Shown here piece after piece: positions 62,701 through 64,000 of a DNA stretch of 64,000 nucleotides. The stretch is from a virus: positions 1-64,000 of the IMG/VR virus record IMGVR_UViG_3300020196_000016; one strand, written 5' to 3'. Position numbers and translations under genes: made by a program. How positions within the stretch are numbered: position 1 is the stretch's first letter; the number at the start of each line of letters is the position of its first letter. The notes beneath the pieces were generated by a model that searched no databases, had not been told where the DNA came from, and worked only from the letters and a program-made list of their open reading frames with translations.

Positions 62701-63193
62701 TGAAATAAGAGTGAAAAGATTGTTTAGACCTTTCTGGTTCTGTGCGAGAAGGACGAGATGAGAACGCCGATTGAGAACACTCTTTTTAGTCTTCTTTGTC
62801 TCTTCTTCGTTTTCAACGATTGCGCCTGTGATCTCCTCGTCCTCTTTTTTGCTTTTTGTTGTTTTTTCAATTTCTTCCTTATCTTTCCGCCATTGGGCAA
62901 TAGATGGATGAAAGTACATTTCACAGCCATAAATTGGCTTGAAATCCTTTTCTTCCTTTTTCATCTTCTTGGCATGAAGAACTTGATATGAAAGTCCATT
63001 CATATTTCCGTGATCGGTTAGTGCGAGAGCATCCGAACCATTAGAATATGCGAAATCCATATGTTCATCTGGATAACCCAGACCATCAAAAATGGCACCA
63101 TTAGGAAAAGCCCGAGTGTGCGTGAAGTCCAACGAACTTGATACGCGAAACGAGCTTTTCCTTGATGCCTCCTTTCTCGTTAATAGGGGACAT
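59737..63193 (-). CDS. dnaE: DNA polymerase III alpha subunit (DnaE type), frameshifted at N terminus
   Basis: The main frame (59,737-63,132, 1131 codons) has GPGRGSAAGALVSYVLG, catalytic P-D-I-D-Y-D, F-Q-E-Q-I-A and an HhH (I-K-G-V-G-D-A-A-I). It lacks the usual PHP start. A separate frame from ATG at 63,193 (AGAGG SD) encodes M-S-P-I-N-E-K-G-G-I...F-V-G-L-H-A-H-S-G-F-S then TAA at 63,101, overlapping the main frame. H-A-H is the PHP metal pair, so the frames belong together: a +1 shift at TTT-TCC-TAA would join them. Otherwise a TTG start gives a PHP-less protein. Programmed shift, mutation or assembly error remain open. Confidence 0.9.
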
Positions 63194-63211
63194 ATATTTA
63201 ACCTCTTTTGT

Positions 63212-63397
63212 TTATTTAACTACGGGAAAATATTTTGTGTTTGGATATATTTTAAACATATGATCTAATTCATAAGTCCAAAGTTTCATGCTACGTTTAT
63301 CTGCTTGTAGCACAATATACTTCTTTTTTTCTCGGCTCACAATAGTCCAAACAACGCCATTGTGGACGATAACATCCCCAACTTGATATCTGGACAT
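63212..63397 (-). CDS. GDL-family small protein
   Basis: 61 residues: Y-Q-V-G-D-V-I-V, W-T-I-V-S-R and T-K-Y-F-P-V-V-K, a full classic member beside dnaE. Start overlaps the upstream stop by 1 bp (TAATG). Confidence 0.72.
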   Translation of the reverse strand: MSRYQVGDVIVHNGVVWTIVSREKKKYIVLQADKRSMKLWTYELDHMFKIYPNTKYFPVVK

Positions 63398-63765
63398 TAT
63401 ACTTCGCTTTTGCCAGACCAGTCAATAGTAAGAATTTGTGTTTTGTGATTGGTCACAACAAAAAATTCTTTGTACTTTGTTTTAAACTCTTTTGCTAATT
63501 CAAAAAAACATGCTTTACTCAATTTGCTGCAATCATACTCAAAAGTATTTTTGCCTTGAGCAGCATATTTTTTTATGTAACGAGCCATATCATTAATGTA
63601 TAGAGGAATATTCTTTAATTCGCTTTGACTAATTGGCTTTTCAGCTACAATAAGTGCTTGACGAGCTTTTTTTGCTGTTTCTTTGATTTTATCAAAGTCA
63701 AGATCGTCCTCCATTGTTGGAGTGCGAGCCATTAACTTTTTTTCTTCTACTGTTGCCATTTCCAT
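63397..63765 (-). CDS. Hypothetical protein
   Basis: 122 residues: K-I-K-E-T-A-K-K-A-R-Q-A-L-I-V-A-E-K-P-I-S helix and F-F-V-V-T-N-H-K-T-Q-I-L-T-I-D-W end. GGAGG precedes ATG. No family recognised. Confidence 0.6.
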   Translation of the reverse strand: MEMATVEEKKLMARTPTMEDDLDFDKIKETAKKARQALIVAEKPISQSELKNIPLYINDMARYIKKYAAQGKNTFEYDCSKLSKACFFELAKEFKTKYKEFFVVTNHKTQILTIDWSGKSEV

Positions 63766-63782
63766 AATTCCTCCAAAAGTAA

Positions 63783-64000
63783 TTACTCTTCTAAGTCGGC
63801 TTTATCCACAGCAACTGGACTCCATTCATGATATTTAAAGAACTTTGGCCTATATACTAATTTACTGTTTTCGGAACGCATAAATTCTTGATAGTTTTTC
63901 CACGAATCTATGCGCGAATACCATGCGGTTTGACCCACGTTGTTGCCCTCAAGTGTAGCACATCCGAACACCTTGTCAAGCGGGAAGGAACGAGCACTAT
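63783..64000 (-). CDS. Hypothetical protein, N terminus beyond window
   Basis: The frame is open to the right edge: ...S-A-R-S-F-P-L-D-K-V-F-G-C-A-T-L-E-G-N-N-V-G-Q-T. The GTG inside is probably not the start. A-W-Y-S-R-I-D-S-W and acidic end. No family recognised. Confidence 0.55.
   Translation of the reverse strand, partial: SARSFPLDKVFGCATLEGNNVGQTAWYSRIDSWKNYQEFMRSENSKLVYRPKFFKYHEWSPVAVDKADLEE

Noticed and set aside
1-64000. Integrase, rRNA or plasmid replication genes
   Set aside because: None found; content is that of a virulent-type phage.

Overview
The window looks like part of a large tailed-phage genome, probably a jumbo phage of a Gram-negative host. Evidence: almost every gene lies on the minus strand in tightly packed, overlapping operons. 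Phage-type virion and head proteins sit beside a phage-sized tool kit: DnaE-type DNA polymerase, UvdE, dUTPase, Dam- and Dcm-like methyltransferases, PurA, an IMPDH-like enzyme, GroEL, Hsp20, ClpP, glutaredoxin, Nudix and homing endonucleases. There are four tRNA genes and no rRNA, integrase or bacterial housekeeping operon. A lipoprotein with MopE-like repeats hints at a Myxococcota/Bdellovibrionota-like host, but that is a weak guess.

Layout. 1-10.5 kb: virion-associated and modular proteins, a Nudix hydrolase, UvdE and metallopeptidase-like proteins. 10.6-15.5 kb: a visibly GC-rich island of very small genes. It holds eight copies of a ~62 bp dyad-symmetric element whose two arms each read as a sigma-54-like -24/-12 box, many near-consensus sigma-70 promoters with 17 bp spacers, a cluster of leaderless genes, two paralogous 132-residue proteins and a probable small RNA with its own terminator. 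15.5-16.2 kb: a T-rich gene-free stretch with a large palindrome and divergent promoters. 16.2-27.4 kb: a remarkable array of about 30 small paralogs, called the GDL family below. Their pattern is M-K-Y-x-V-G-D-L near the N terminus, a central G-I-I strand and a C terminus ending in P-V-x-K. They are chained by ATGA stop/start overlaps and interrupted by a GIY-YIG homing endonuclease, a DUF7227-like protein and a cytosine methyltransferase. 27.4-30.2 kb: unrelated small overlapping genes. 30.3-39.4 kb: a regulator, a VWA/metallopeptidase plus MoxR/CobS-type ATPase pair, four tRNAs and zinc-knuckle proteins. 39.5-52 kb: structural, lipoprotein, chaperone and protease genes. 51.8-64 kb: nucleotide metabolism, a restriction-modification-like pair, methyltransferase, dUTPase and DnaE.

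How it fits together (inference). The GC island and other sigma-70 promoters would let host RNA polymerase start transcription at once. The many tiny proteins of the island and the GDL array look like a host-takeover or anti-defence arsenal. The DNA metabolism, chaperone and virion blocks are ordinary replication and assembly functions. Scattered GDL-type genes in other operons (3.6, 5.8, 33, 37, 40, 49 and 63 kb) suggest the family has been seeding the genome by duplication. The window cuts a gene at both ends.
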